From Streptomyces stelliscabiei (lineage in GTDB: Bacteria; Actinomycetota; Actinomycetes; Streptomycetales; Streptomycetaceae): DNA of 64,000 bases. The translations under genes and the position numbers were made by a program. The notes beneath the pieces are model-generated. The model saw only the letters and a list, made by a program, of their open reading frames with translations, did not search any database and was not told the DNA's origin. The stretch is taken from assembly GCF_014873495.1 (NCBI RefSeq), contig NZ_JADBGF010000001.1, positions 6,758,001-6,822,000 of the forward strand. Reading direction: 5' to 3'. This document shows positions 18,457-27,047 of the stretch, piece after piece; the first letter of the stretch is position 1, and the number at the start of each line of letters is the position of its first letter.

Positions 18457-19212
18457 TCAGCGGCGCTGGAAGCGGCGGTCCGGGCCGTCGAAGTGAACCG
18501 GGGTGCACATGCCGGACAGGCGGGACAAGATCCGGTCGCCGATCACGTCGCGCAGGACCGGCTGCCGTGGGGGCATGCCAGGCTCGCGTACGGGCGGCAG
18601 GTTCGTGGTGAAGATCGTCGGCAGGCGGTTCTGGCAGCGCCAGTTCACCAGCCGGAAGGTGATCTCCTCCGTCCACGTGCTGCTCTTGGCGGCGCCGAGG
18701 TCGTCGAGCAGCAGCAGCGGCACCCGTACGATCCGGCGCAACATGTGCTCCGGGTCCACGCCGGACTTCGGGCGCATGTCGGCGTACATGTCGGCGGCGG
18801 TGGTCGCGTGCCAGGACACACCGCATCCGGCGCCGGTCAGGGCGCGGATCGCGCCGTACGCCTGGTGGGTCTTGCCCGCCCCGGTGCTGCCCCACAGCAG
18901 CAGCGACGGGCCGTGTGCGATCCGCCGGCGTCCAGCCGTGCCGAAGTGCGGATTGAGCCCGCCGGCGTTCGGTTCGACCGCCGCCTCGGTGATGGAGCGG
19001 ACCCAGGCCGTGACCTCAGGGTGCTCGACCACGGCGTGGCGGTAGTCGACCGGGATGCGCGCCTGTGCGGCCTCCAGGGCCGGGATCGGCTCCGGGGTGT
19101 CCGGCAGCGGCGCGGTCGGGTCGATGCCGCGTTCGGCCAGCTTGGCCTCCAGGCGGGCGCGGAGCCGCTCGCCGATGGCGGGCTGGGGGTCGGCGAGATG
19201 CGCGCGGGTCAC
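18457..19212 (-). CDS. DnaC/IstB-like replication ATPase
   Basis: 251-residue AAA+ ATPase. Walker A is LLWGSTGAGKTHQ near 106-118 and Walker B is PLLLLDDLGAAKSS near 153-166; the TIFTTNLPP sensor-1 and GDRILSRLSGM segments match DnaC/IstB helicase loaders. On an integrative element it would load the helicase at the origin. The GTG chosen overlaps the upstream stop by GTGA; an ATG 69 bases upstream gives a longer form. Confidence 0.85.
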   Translation of the reverse strand: MTRAHLADPQPAIGERLRARLEAKLAERGIDPTAPLPDTPEPIPALEAAQARIPVDYRHAVVEHPEVTAWVRSITEAAVEPNAGGLNPHFGTAGRRRIAHGPSLLLWGSTGAGKTHQAYGAIRALTGAGCGVSWHATTAADMYADMRPKSGVDPEHMLRRIVRVPLLLLDDLGAAKSSTWTEEITFRLVNWRCQNRLPTIFTTNLPPVREPGMPPRQPVLRDVIGDRILSRLSGMCTPVHFDGPDRRFQRR

Positions 19213-20258
19213 AGGCGGCCTCCAAACGTCGTCGGCTCGGTCGGATTGAGGTAGGGCGTGTAACCGGAGGTGCTGGCCCATGGCCCCGCGCCGGAGGCGG
19301 ACGACGGCACCGAGGCGGCCTGCGGGGCGGCGTTGACGACCTCGTTCACCAGGCTCGGCAGGACGCTCGGGTGCAGGCCCTTGGCCCGCAGCCGCTCCAG
19401 CGCGGTGCCGATGTCCTGCGGGTCGAAGCGCTCGTCCAGGAGCGCCTTGATCTTGCGCCCCAGGAGCCCGAGGAAGTCCTCAGGCGGTCGGCGCTGGCAG
19501 TCCCGGATGTACTCGGCCACCAGCTCCTTGGCGGAGACCGATCCGGGGACGGCGTCGGGTGCGGGCGCCTCGCGCCCCGTAAGGAATGATCCAGGATCCA
19601 AGATCCTAGATCCAGAGCGGGAGTCCTCCCGTAGTCCTCCGGTAGTCCTCAGTGAGTCCTCCGGGAGATCCCTCTGAGCTGGGCTTTTCGTTGGCGTTGC
19701 CGCAGTGGGGGCAGCTAGGCCAGCCAGCGGCACGGACACCGGCTCTCCAGGGTCCGCCGTGGTCCCCGCTGGCTGCGTGGCGGTCGGAACCGGGCGGTGC
19801 ACCCCGCGCTGAGGGCTCCCGGAGTCATTCGGGAGGGTTCCGGGAGGCGTCATGGATGGCACTATGCGCGTGGGGCAGTCCCGGGTCTGGCACTTGCCGC
19901 AGGGGTGGTGGCCCTGGTGGCTGGGGCAGCGCGGCACTCGGGACGCCGTGGGCTTGTTGATCTTCTGGTGCTGCTCCCACGTCATCACGTGGAGCCACGT
20001 GCGCCCGTCACAGCCGGTGTAGCGGCAGATCAGCCCAGCGGCGGCCAGTTCCTCCAGGTCCTGGGCGACGTGGGCGGCGGTGTGCTCCGGGCGCAGGGCC
20101 CACAGCCGTCCGGCGATGATCGCCGGGTGGTCACGGTGTCGGCCGGAGTCATCGGCCTGCGTCAGCAGCCCGATGAAGGTGAGCATGGCGGTCACCGAGC
20201 ACTCGGCCAGCGACTCCGACTCGAACATCTCGGGCTTGACGGTGCGGATGCGTGCCAT
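19209..20258 (-). CDS. Replication-initiator-like protein
   Basis: 349 residues beginning MARIRTVKPEMFESESLAE, the typical opening of actinobacterial element/phage replication organiser proteins with an N-terminal winged helix (VTAMLTFIGLLTQADDSGR). The middle is Pro/Thr-rich and disordered; the C terminus (DIGTALERLRAKGLHPSVLPSLVNEVVNA) is helical and may contact the helicase loader, whose gene overlaps by four bases. The pair resembles phage O/P or DnaD-DnaC modules. Confidence 0.75.
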   Translation of the reverse strand: MARIRTVKPEMFESESLAECSVTAMLTFIGLLTQADDSGRHRDHPAIIAGRLWALRPEHTAAHVAQDLEELAAAGLICRYTGCDGRTWLHVMTWEQHQKINKPTASRVPRCPSHQGHHPCGKCQTRDCPTRIVPSMTPPGTLPNDSGSPQRGVHRPVPTATQPAGTTADPGEPVSVPLAGLAAPTAATPTKSPAQRDLPEDSLRTTGGLREDSRSGSRILDPGSFLTGREAPAPDAVPGSVSAKELVAEYIRDCQRRPPEDFLGLLGRKIKALLDERFDPQDIGTALERLRAKGLHPSVLPSLVNEVVNAAPQAASVPSSASGAGPWASTSGYTPYLNPTEPTTFGGRL

Positions 20259-20386
20259 CAGGCATCACCCCCACACTGCCGCACCGACGGTTGATCCGTT
20301 GCCAGCCCTTGGCGGATGGAGGTGGAGGGGGCACAGGCTGCCGCGCAGGCAAGGCCGTCGGGCCTTTTGCGCAGGGCAGATCGCAT
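20258..20386 (-). CDS. Small ORF coupled to the replication gene
   Basis: A 42-residue frame (MRSALRKRPDGLACAAAC...) with a good AAGGAG site nine bases upstream of ATG. Its TGA overlaps the ATG of the replication gene as TGATG, so it could be a leader peptide or a real small protein. It contains three cysteines. No homology recognised. Confidence 0.5.
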   Translation of the reverse strand: MRSALRKRPDGLACAAACAPSTSIRQGLATDQPSVRQCGGDA

Positions 20387-20925
20387 GCGAGAATCTCCTT
20401 TGGTGTTGCCGCGCTGAAACGCCCCGTGGAAGGGATCAGCGTGGTGATGGTGGCGATATCCGCCCTTGCCGGGGCGGTTTGTGCCGTGAGGCGTTCGGCG
20501 TCCGCGAGTTGCGTCTCTCGGGCGCCGTCGCTGTATGCGGGCTTAGGGAGCCCGAAGTGTGGGCATGCCGCTGCTCCTCGTGTTCGACGTGCCGGGCGGG
20601 CTGCCCGGAGGGACGACGAACATACGCACGACCCTGCGTCAAGATCCAGACTTGGCTCTTAAACCCTCTACAAGTCGCACGGTTGGGCGCGACGCGGGGC
20701 GGGTGATCATGAGTGGTCCTCGTGCCTAGGGGTGCAGCGAACGCCACGGGTAGCGATGCGAGCAGCATCCCTCGCCACGGCTGCAACACTTTGGTGTTGC
20801 CGTACCTGGAACATACGCCAAAGTGATCCCGAGCTGTCAACACCGTAGTGTTCCGTCTCGCGGGTTGGTCTCACGTCAACACTGGAGTATCGTCGGCGCC
20901 TCAGGGTGTAGATGGGAGGAGCCGA
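20387..20925. promoter_or_regulatory. Divergent control region of the mobile module
   Basis: About 540 bases without a convincing gene between the replication operon (minus) and the XRE gene (plus). It holds the three operator-like sites described separately and a further half-site, GGTGTTGC, at about 20402, which shares the 13-mer TTTGGTGTTGCCG with the site at 20790. The AT-richer pockets here probably contain both divergent promoters. Confidence 0.6.
20783..20890. promoter_or_regulatory. CAACAC-N4-GTGTTG operator sites
   Basis: Site 1 is a perfect palindrome, GCAACAC-TTTG-GTGTTGC, at 20783-20800. Site 2, CAACAC-CGTA-GTGTTC, is at 20838-20853. Site 3, CAACAC-TGGA-GTATCG, is at 20877-20892 and is weaker on its right side. 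All three lie just upstream of the XRE gene, which is the likely repressor binding them. Confidence 0.75.
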
Positions 20926-21423
20926 GTGATGGTGGAGTCCAGCGGATCGGCGGAGGTGCCCTCGGGGGCGTCCGGCGGTCGGCAGCTGAGCCTCGCCGAC
21001 AAGCTGAACCACCTCTTCGAAACGGTGAAAAACCCGGCGACGGGCAAGAAGTTCACCAATGCGGAGGTGTCTCGCGCGATTCGTGAGGCCGGCGAGGCGG
21101 ATGGCCTCACTGTCTCGGAGAGCGCCATTTCGCAGCTACGCTCCGGAGCCAAGCCGAACCCGACCGTGAATACCGTCGAAGCGCTGGCGCGCCACTTCAA
21201 TGTCACGCCCCAATACTTCTTCCCTGACTTCGACGCCGAGGAGTCCGAGAAGATCCGGGCCTCCATGGAGTTGATCGCGGCCGTGGGAGACACCAAGGTG
21301 CGAGGGCTCGCACTGCGAGCCAATGGGCTCTCGGCTGACAGCCTCAAAATGATCACGACGGTAATTGAACAGGCGCGTCGCCTAGAGGGCCTTGATAAGC
21401 CTGATAATCCCTCAGTAACGTGA
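20926..21423 (+). CDS. XRE-family transcriptional regulator
   Basis: 165 residues. An N-terminal HTH of the XRE type lies at about 20-95 (LADKLNHLFETV, FTNAEVSRAIREA, VSESAISQLRSG, VNTVEALARHFNVTPQYF). The C-terminal helices (KVRGLALRANGLSADSLKMI) probably dimerise. GTG is preceded by GGGAGGAG; ATG one codon later is equally possible. Paired with an ImmA/IrrE protease just downstream, it fits the ImmR/ImmA scheme in which the protease removes the repressor to activate the element. Confidence 0.85.
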   Translation: MMVESSGSAEVPSGASGGRQLSLADKLNHLFETVKNPATGKKFTNAEVSRAIREAGEADGLTVSESAISQLRSGAKPNPTVNTVEALARHFNVTPQYFFPDFDAEESEKIRASMELIAAVGDTKVRGLALRANGLSADSLKMITTVIEQARRLEGLDKPDNPSVT

Positions 21424-21599
21424 CCTCTCTCACCCGCTATCCCGTTTTGACGGATATGCCTTCAAGATCCTCTTGGTCGCCCGGCGAGGCTGTGTAAAGC
21501 TCCGCTTGGTCGCGGGGGATTCTCCGCATGTCAGTGAGTAAGAGTCGAGTGAGAACCGCGTACTGCGCTTGCTCGGGGGTCATAGCGAGGATCTCGTTC

Positions 21600-22154
21600 A
21601 TGTTCAATCGGCGTTATGCGCGGAAAGAAGCGCAGCTGAGGCGACTGTGCGAGGAGCAACTGCGGGGAATCGAAATATCTGACCCCTACGCGGTGGATGA
21701 AGTATGCCGCCAGTTGGCGGTCAGGCGTGGGCGCCCGCTGCACCTCCACGAATTGCCCGACCTGGGGGGTGTCAATGCACCGTGCGGTCTCATGATCTCC
21801 TTCGAAAGTGGAGATCACATATTTCATGTGACGGCCACAAGTGAGCGGCATCGCGCGCAAATAGTCCGCCATGAATTGGCGCACCTACTCCTCGGGCATG
21901 CAAGCGAGAACACGAGCGTCGTGGAGTCGCTCCTGTCGATCATGCCGCAGGGCGTCGACCCCTCGGCCGTGCTCACAGCGCTCGGACGGACCAGCTACGA
22001 CAGTGAGACCGAGTATGACGCCGAGATGGCTGCCTCGTCCCTCGGTGAGCTGTTCGAGGAACTGGCCTACTCAGGCCGAGAACCAGGGCGGCCGGGCGCC
22101 ATGACGCGTCTTGACGACGCCCTCGTCCATCCCCGGAGGAACCGCCGCTCATGA
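21600..22154 (+). CDS. ImmA/IrrE-family metallopeptidase
   Basis: 184 residues with the zinc motif RHELAHLLLGH (HELAH at 91-95) and a downstream acidic segment (ETEYDAEMAAS) that would supply the third ligand. In ICEBs1 and phages, such proteases cleave the partner XRE repressor and induce excision. ATG (MFNRRYARKEAQ) follows GAGGA at nine bases. It ends four bases into the next gene (ATGA). Confidence 0.85.
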   Translation: MFNRRYARKEAQLRRLCEEQLRGIEISDPYAVDEVCRQLAVRRGRPLHLHELPDLGGVNAPCGLMISFESGDHIFHVTATSERHRAQIVRHELAHLLLGHASENTSVVESLLSIMPQGVDPSAVLTALGRTSYDSETEYDAEMAASSLGELFEELAYSGREPGRPGAMTRLDDALVHPRRNRRS

Positions 22155-23347
22155 ACACCCCGACCCTCGTCGCCGGTTCCCTGTGGCTCGTGACCGTGTG
22201 GCGTCTGCCGTCCATCCGTCACTCCCACAAGCAGCGGAGCCTTGCGCTCACGTTCGCGGCCCTGGCTGCGGCCATGACCTTCGAGGTGCCCGCCGTCAAA
22301 GCCGCTATCAGCGACAACGCCGGCGTCACCAGCCTTACTCCGCTGCTGAAGCACCTGCTCGGCGTTACCTCCGCGGCCTTCCTCCTGGACTTCATCGTCG
22401 CCGTCGTCCGCCCGCAGGGCCTGGCCCGCCGCACCAGGCTGGCAGCGATCGCAGCCACGCTCCCCCTCATGGTCCTCTTCTATACGCTGGCCAACTGGAT
22501 GCCAGGTGGGCCAGTACGGGTCGGCGAGGGCGAGCGCGCCATCTATCCGGTTCTCTACACGGCGGTCTTCACGCTGTACATCGGCATCGCCATGTTCGTC
22601 GCCACCTGGCTTTTCCTCAGCGGCGTCCGGCACAGCCGCACCCTCCTGGGCAGGGCCGGCCTCGGCCTCATGGGGCTCGGCACGCTGCTCGGCAGCCTCT
22701 ATGCCCTGCAGCGCATCGGCTTCGTCACGCTGGACCTCACCACCGGAGTCCGGTATTCGACGCTGGAGTACCAGATCTCCACCGTACTCAAGCAACTGGC
22801 GATTCTGTCGATCGCGCTCGGCAGTTGCCTGCCACCGCTCTCCGTGGCCGTGGAGTACGTCAGATCCTGGATCATGCTCAGGCGGCTCCAGCCTTTGTGG
22901 AAGCGCCTGACAGACGCCGCTCCCCACGTGGTGCTCTCCACATCGGTTCCAAAGCAGCGTGTCGGCTTCCGACTTGAACGATGCGTCATCGAAATCGAGG
23001 ACGCGTGCCTGGCCCTACGTGAATACGTGTCAGTAGATGTCCGCGAGCGTGCTCGCGCGCTCGCCTTCCAAAAAGGCGTAAGTGAGCAGGAAGTTGATGC
23101 GGTGACAGAAGCCGCCTGGCTGCACGTGGCCGCTAGCGCCGCTCGAACAGGAAACCAACTTGAAGGTGTTGAGTACCCGCCCCTCGGTGTCACTGGAAGG
23201 GACCGGCCGAGTGAACTCGCGTGGCTCCACGCGGTATCCCGCGCCTACGCTTCTTCACCCGTCGTAACAGAATTCACCCGCCAGGAAGTCGCGCTTGCCT
23301 CCTTGCCGACAGGCGGACCGGAAAAGGACTCCTCCCATGACAACTGA
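22151..23347 (+). CDS. Membrane protein, MAB_1171c/DUF6545-like
   Basis: 398 residues. Seven or so hydrophobic segments occupy the first 240 (for example LALTFAALAAAMTFEVPA, IAATLPLMVLFYTLANW, LAILSIALGSCLPPLSVAV). A cytoplasmic helical domain follows (ALREYVSVDVRERARAL, DAVTEAAWLHVAA). This layout matches the family found beside XRE/ImmA genes in Streptomyces and mycobacteria; its job is not known. Coupled to the protease gene by ATGA. Confidence 0.75.
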   Translation: MNTPTLVAGSLWLVTVWRLPSIRHSHKQRSLALTFAALAAAMTFEVPAVKAAISDNAGVTSLTPLLKHLLGVTSAAFLLDFIVAVVRPQGLARRTRLAAIAATLPLMVLFYTLANWMPGGPVRVGEGERAIYPVLYTAVFTLYIGIAMFVATWLFLSGVRHSRTLLGRAGLGLMGLGTLLGSLYALQRIGFVTLDLTTGVRYSTLEYQISTVLKQLAILSIALGSCLPPLSVAVEYVRSWIMLRRLQPLWKRLTDAAPHVVLSTSVPKQRVGFRLERCVIEIEDACLALREYVSVDVRERARALAFQKGVSEQEVDAVTEAAWLHVAASAARTGNQLEGVEYPPLGVTGRDRPSELAWLHAVSRAYASSPVVTEFTRQEVALASLPTGGPEKDSSHDN

Positions 23348-23930
23348 CGTGCACCCCGCGGAGTCCAAACTGGCGCGCCGCATCACCGACTGGCTTGAGC
23401 CGAAAAACTGGATTATCGCCGTCACCCTCCTGATCGGCTGGCACACGGCGCAATGGACCGGCGTGGCTTGGGGAGCGGTCGGCGCACTCTTCGCCGCCAT
23501 CATTCCCATCACCTTCATCAAGTACGGAATTCGGAAGGGCCACTGGGGCGATCGACACGTCGGGGCCAAGCCTGCACGGCTCGTCGTCATGGCCGTCATC
23601 CTGCTCTCCGTGGCCACCGGAATCCTCCTCATGGCCGCTGCAGGCGCCCCGCGGACGATGACCGCCCTCATCGTGTCGATGCTGGTCACCCTCGCGATCC
23701 TCGCCGTGATCACGTTCGTCTGGAAGATATCCGTGCACCAGGCCGTCTCGGCAGGTGCCTGCGCGATGCTCGTACAGACCTACGGTGCGTGGATGACCCT
23801 CGGGTTCCTCCTGGTCGTCATCGTCGGATGGTCCAGGGTCGAGCTGCGGGACCACACACGCAACCAGGTCATCGCGGGCACAATCCTCGGCACCGTCGTG
23901 GCCGCCGCCGTGTTCCAGCTGGCACGCTGA
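23337..23930 (+). CDS. Integral membrane protein, PAP2-like
   Basis: 197 residues with five to six membrane segments (IIAVTLLIGWHTAQW, AIIPITFIKYGIRKGHWGDRHVG, LVVMAVILLSVATGI, LVTLAILAVITFVWKISVHQ). The KISVHQAVSAG segment and later VGWSRVELRDHTRNQVIAGTILG resemble the conserved His regions of PAP2-type phosphatases in reduced form. The ATG overlaps the preceding gene by 11 bases. Confidence 0.65.
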   Translation: MTTDVHPAESKLARRITDWLEPKNWIIAVTLLIGWHTAQWTGVAWGAVGALFAAIIPITFIKYGIRKGHWGDRHVGAKPARLVVMAVILLSVATGILLMAAAGAPRTMTALIVSMLVTLAILAVITFVWKISVHQAVSAGACAMLVQTYGAWMTLGFLLVVIVGWSRVELRDHTRNQVIAGTILGTVVAAAVFQLAR

Positions 23931-23933
23931 TCA

Positions 23934-23958
23934 GCCCGCCGTCGGTCTGACGGCGGGC
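23934..23958 (+). terminator. GC-rich hairpin after the membrane-protein operon
   Basis: Perfect 10-bp stem GCCCGCCGTC / GACGGCGGGC with loop GGTCT, three bases after the stop codon. No T run. It also lies opposite the end of the converging YrdC-like operon, so it may serve both strands. Confidence 0.8.
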
Positions 23959-23991
23959 GGTCGGCGCCCGCTACCCCACGCTCGGCGAATC

Positions 23992-24642
23992 TCAGGTGCC
24001 GCGGACGTCGCGTCCCAAAGCGGCCGAGATAGCGCGCTGATGGACAAGTCCGGTGCGTACCAGCCGGGCCTCCGGCGTGAAGCAGTCGACGATCGTCATG
24101 TGGTTGGCGGCCGGGCAGATGCCGCCATCCACGATCACGGATGCGCCCACGCCCGTTGTTGTCAGGAAGTGGTTGACCTCGTCGACGGTGATGGCAGGAC
24201 CGGGGTCGTCCGGGCCTGCGTCGCCGGAGATGTTGACCGTGGTGGCGGCGACGGGTGCGGTGGAGAGGGACGCCAGGCGGCCGAGGAGACCGGAGTCGTA
24301 GGTGGTCAGAGCGGGGGAGCCGACGGCTGTGTACCCGGCGGCGTCGGCCGGATCGCGCCACGGCAGGAGGAGCGCGAGATCTCCGGGCCAGAACGCGTCG
24401 GCGAGCCGCCTGGCCTCCGCCGTGAGCTGGAAGCGTTGCTCGCATGCCTCAAGGGAGGGCAGGACGAACGCCAGAGACTTGCCGGGCGGGCGTTTCTTGC
24501 CGTCGAAGATGCGCTTGCAAGCATCCGCGTTTCCGGCGTCGGCGCAGATCATGTACCAGCGCTTGGTCGGCACGATCACCAACTCGCCGGCCTCGATCGC
24601 GCGTGCGGCGATGTCGAGGTCGGTGGGGTGGATCAGACGCAT
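23992..24642 (-). CDS. Sua5/YciO/YrdC-like protein
   Basis: 216 residues with the YrdC fold signature: an N-terminal strand-loop IVPTKRWYMICADAGN in place of the usual PTDTVYGL, KKRPPGKSLAFVL (the KxR motif), and TTVNISGDAG (the S/TxN motif). YrdC enzymes make L-threonylcarbamoyl-AMP from threonine, bicarbonate and ATP; standalone relatives in biosynthetic clusters may make other carbamoyl-adenylates. The altered N-terminal loop argues against the housekeeping enzyme. Last gene of the cluster I operon, with a GAGGAG ribosome site. Confidence 0.8.
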   Translation of the reverse strand: MRLIHPTDLDIAARAIEAGELVIVPTKRWYMICADAGNADACKRIFDGKKRPPGKSLAFVLPSLEACEQRFQLTAEARRLADAFWPGDLALLLPWRDPADAAGYTAVGSPALTTYDSGLLGRLASLSTAPVAATTVNISGDAGPDDPGPAITVDEVNHFLTTTGVGASVIVDGGICPAANHMTIVDCFTPEARLVRTGLVHQRAISAALGRDVRGT

Positions 24643-24674
24643 GGACGTGCTCCTCACGAGATGGCGGTCGGCTT

Positions 24675-25442
24675 TCATCGGGCGGTCGGCGCGGTAGCCG
24701 TGACGGTGGCGAGGGGCGGGTAGTCGAGCCACGGGTCGCGGAGGGCTTCGAGGCGGCGTTGGGCGTGGCTGGAATGCGACACACGGAAGTACGCCATGAC
24801 TCTGGGTGTCGAGGTGTAGTTGCGGCCCACCGAGTGCGGAACGAGGTGGTGCATGAGCAGGACGTCGCCAGGCTTGCCCAGAAAGGCTGTTCCGCTCTCG
24901 GTATCGATCTGCGGGGGGACCTGCTCGGTGACGCCGAGGGACCACTCGGAACGGAACCACCGGGCCATGGCCTGGTGCCCACCGGGCAGGTACCGCAACG
25001 CCCCGCCATCCGGATCGCTGATGTCGGATAGCACCACGCCGACGAGCAGTGAGAAGGTGCGCAGTTCATCAGGATCGAGATGCGGGCAGGCGACTCCGTC
25101 GACGTGCATCGCCTTCTCGGGCTGTGACGTTGGCAGTGCGTCCTCGGGTATCCGGATCTGGATCTGCGTCGTGGTGACCGGCTGGATGTCACCGAGTAGA
25201 TCGGTCGCCAGTTCCTCCGCTCCCGAATCCGAGAACAGGCCCAGCAGGTCCGGGTGTTGGCCGAGTTCGGGTGCGAAGGTGCGTTGCGTGTACGCGGAGA
25301 TCTGCGAGGCGTCCATCTCCTCGCGGAACCAGGCGTCGATGAGGGACGAGGCTCGGGCGATCAGGGCATCGGGTACGAGGCCGCGTCGGACGGCAACGCC
25401 GTCCCTTGCGAAACCGGCCTTCTCTTCATAGGTGAGGGACAT
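24675..25442 (-). CDS. PhyH-family Fe(II)/2-oxoglutarate oxygenase
   Basis: 255 residues. The facial triad is visible: His113-x-Asp115 in AMHVDGVACP and His203 in LVPHSVGRN, with Arg214 of TPRVMAYFR as the probable 2-oxoglutarate anchor. These enzymes hydroxylate, halogenate or rearrange unactivated C-H bonds. ATG lies five bases after GGAGG, and the gene overlaps the creatininase-family gene by 17 bases. Substrate unknown, presumably a product of the upstream enzymes. Confidence 0.85.
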   Translation of the reverse strand: MSLTYEEKAGFARDGVAVRRGLVPDALIARASSLIDAWFREEMDASQISAYTQRTFAPELGQHPDLLGLFSDSGAEELATDLLGDIQPVTTTQIQIRIPEDALPTSQPEKAMHVDGVACPHLDPDELRTFSLLVGVVLSDISDPDGGALRYLPGGHQAMARWFRSEWSLGVTEQVPPQIDTESGTAFLGKPGDVLLMHHLVPHSVGRNYTSTPRVMAYFRVSHSSHAQRRLEALRDPWLDYPPLATVTATAPTAR

Positions 25443-26256
25443 TGGTCCTCCGAAGGGTGTCCGGGACATCGGTATTGGGGGCCGCAAGGCGGGCGAGTAC
25501 CTCCGCGCCAGCGTCCACGGCGCTCGCGATGATCGAGTGGCCGGCGGCGGCGCTGGCTTTTCGGGGATCGCCGCCGATGATGCCGAGTGAGGAGATCGCC
25601 GGGTCGCAGGATGACCACGGCCACGCGGTGCCGCGTCGGAGTATGAGCCGCTGAATCTCCTCGCGTCGGCCCGGATCGGGGGTGTGGTCGGCAGGGATTC
25701 GGCCGAGGTGCACCATGTCCGGGGCGAGGGCGAGCATCATCGAGGTCTCGCGGACACCCGCGTGGATCTCGGGCAACTCGCTGACGGTGGCCTCGGGCGA
25801 CAGCGAGACGGGGTTGATGACGCAGACGGCGATGCCGTAGGTCTGCTGGAGTTCGTAGGCCAGCGTTTCGAGGACGCCGCGGTTTCCGCCGTGCCCGTTG
25901 ACGATGAGCAGCCGACGGGCGGTGGTGGCGCTGACGTACTGACCGACGATGGTGTCAAGCAGGCTGCTGAATGTCGTGGTCTTCAACGAGACGACGCCGG
26001 CCGACCACGCGTGCTCCGGGGAGAGCCCGTACGGCAGGGCGGGCAGGGCCCACAGGTCGTGGTGGTCGCCGTAGCGTCCGACCAGCATCTGGGCGAATCG
26101 TTCGGCTATGACGGTGTCGGTATTGAGCGGCAGGTGTGGGCCGTGCTGCTCCGTCGAGCCGATCGGCAGGACCAGGACCGAGTGGCGGCTGAGCCGCGCC
26201 GAGACGTCCGGCGCGGTCAGCTGGTCATACGTGCGCGGTCTCCCGGTTTCCCTCAT
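25426..26256 (-). CDS. Creatininase-family amidohydrolase
   Basis: 276 residues. Metal-binding motifs are complete: LPIGSTEQHGPHLPLNTD near 30-47, VNGHGGNRG near 118-126 and IHAGVRETSMM near 165. The family includes creatininase, the archaeal F420/riboflavin-pathway hydrolases and MftE, which works beside a radical SAM enzyme in mycofactocin formation. All cleave amide bonds with two metal ions. ATGA overlap with the methyltransferase gene. Confidence 0.85.
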   Translation of the reverse strand: MRETGRPRTYDQLTAPDVSARLSRHSVLVLPIGSTEQHGPHLPLNTDTVIAERFAQMLVGRYGDHHDLWALPALPYGLSPEHAWSAGVVSLKTTTFSSLLDTIVGQYVSATTARRLLIVNGHGGNRGVLETLAYELQQTYGIAVCVINPVSLSPEATVSELPEIHAGVRETSMMLALAPDMVHLGRIPADHTPDPGRREEIQRLILRRGTAWPWSSCDPAISSLGIIGGDPRKASAAAGHSIIASAVDAGAEVLARLAAPNTDVPDTLRRTNVPHL

Positions 26257-27047
26257 GTCCGGTTCCTGCGGCCGATCCTGAGGAGGAATTCGTTCTCCTC
26301 GCCGAACGTGTCGTCGTCGCTGAACTCGGCCAGCGTCGTCTTCACCCTCGACTCGAACTCGCCCAGGCGGGCGCCGAACAGGTGCGGAGCCGCGAAGGAG
26401 GTCGAGTACAGGTATCCGAGGATGCTGTCGGTCGTCCAGGTGCGCTCGACCGGAACCCGTACCTCCTCGACCTGGTTGAAGGGTGACTCCTCCATGATCT
26501 CGCTGTACGGCCGGTTGTGGTGCTGGAAGGTCCCCTGACCAGCGCGCCGTTCCTCGCCGAGGAACTCCTTGATGACGCTGCGGACGGCTTCCTTCCAGGG
26601 ACTTCCCGCCGCCCAGAAGCTGTTGTCGCCGAAGATGGCGACAGCTCCGTCCGGGGCGACCTGCGCGTCAAGACCGGAGAGAACCGCTGCCTGGTCGAGC
26701 CAGTGGAATGCCCGGCAGATCGTCACAAGGTCCGCGCGCCAGCCGGACGGCGGCGTGAACTCCTCGGCCGTGCATTCGACGAGCGACAGACTCGCGCCTT
26801 CCGGAAGCGCCGGGCGGAGCGCCGACTCGGCGGCGGCGAGCATGTCGGCGTCGTTGTCGATGGCGATGATGTCGTCGAAGCGGTCCAGCAGCGCTTCCAC
26901 GACAAGGCCCGTTCCGGTACCGACGTCCAGCAGGCGGCGCGGGCGGTCGGTGGCCGTCGCCCGGTTCAGGACGTCGGCCACCTCGGCCGGGATGCCCGGA
27001 CGGTACTGCCGGTAGAAGCCGACGGTGCCGGTGAACAGGCTGCTCAT
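26253..27047 (-). CDS. Class I SAM-dependent methyltransferase
   Basis: 264 residues. SAM-binding motif I is RRLLDVGTGTGLVVEAL near 37-54, motif II acidic loop IIAIDNDADM, and motif IV region ADLVTICRAFHWLD. The overall pattern (FYRQYRPGIPAEVADVL start) resembles methyltransferases of small molecules rather than of RNA. Coupled to both neighbours by ATGA overlaps. Confidence 0.85.
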   Translation of the reverse strand: MSSLFTGTVGFYRQYRPGIPAEVADVLNRATATDRPRRLLDVGTGTGLVVEALLDRFDDIIAIDNDADMLAAAESALRPALPEGASLSLVECTAEEFTPPSGWRADLVTICRAFHWLDQAAVLSGLDAQVAPDGAVAIFGDNSFWAAGSPWKEAVRSVIKEFLGEERRAGQGTFQHHNRPYSEIMEESPFNQVEEVRVPVERTWTTDSILGYLYSTSFAAPHLFGARLGEFESRVKTTLAEFSDDDTFGEENEFLLRIGRRNRT

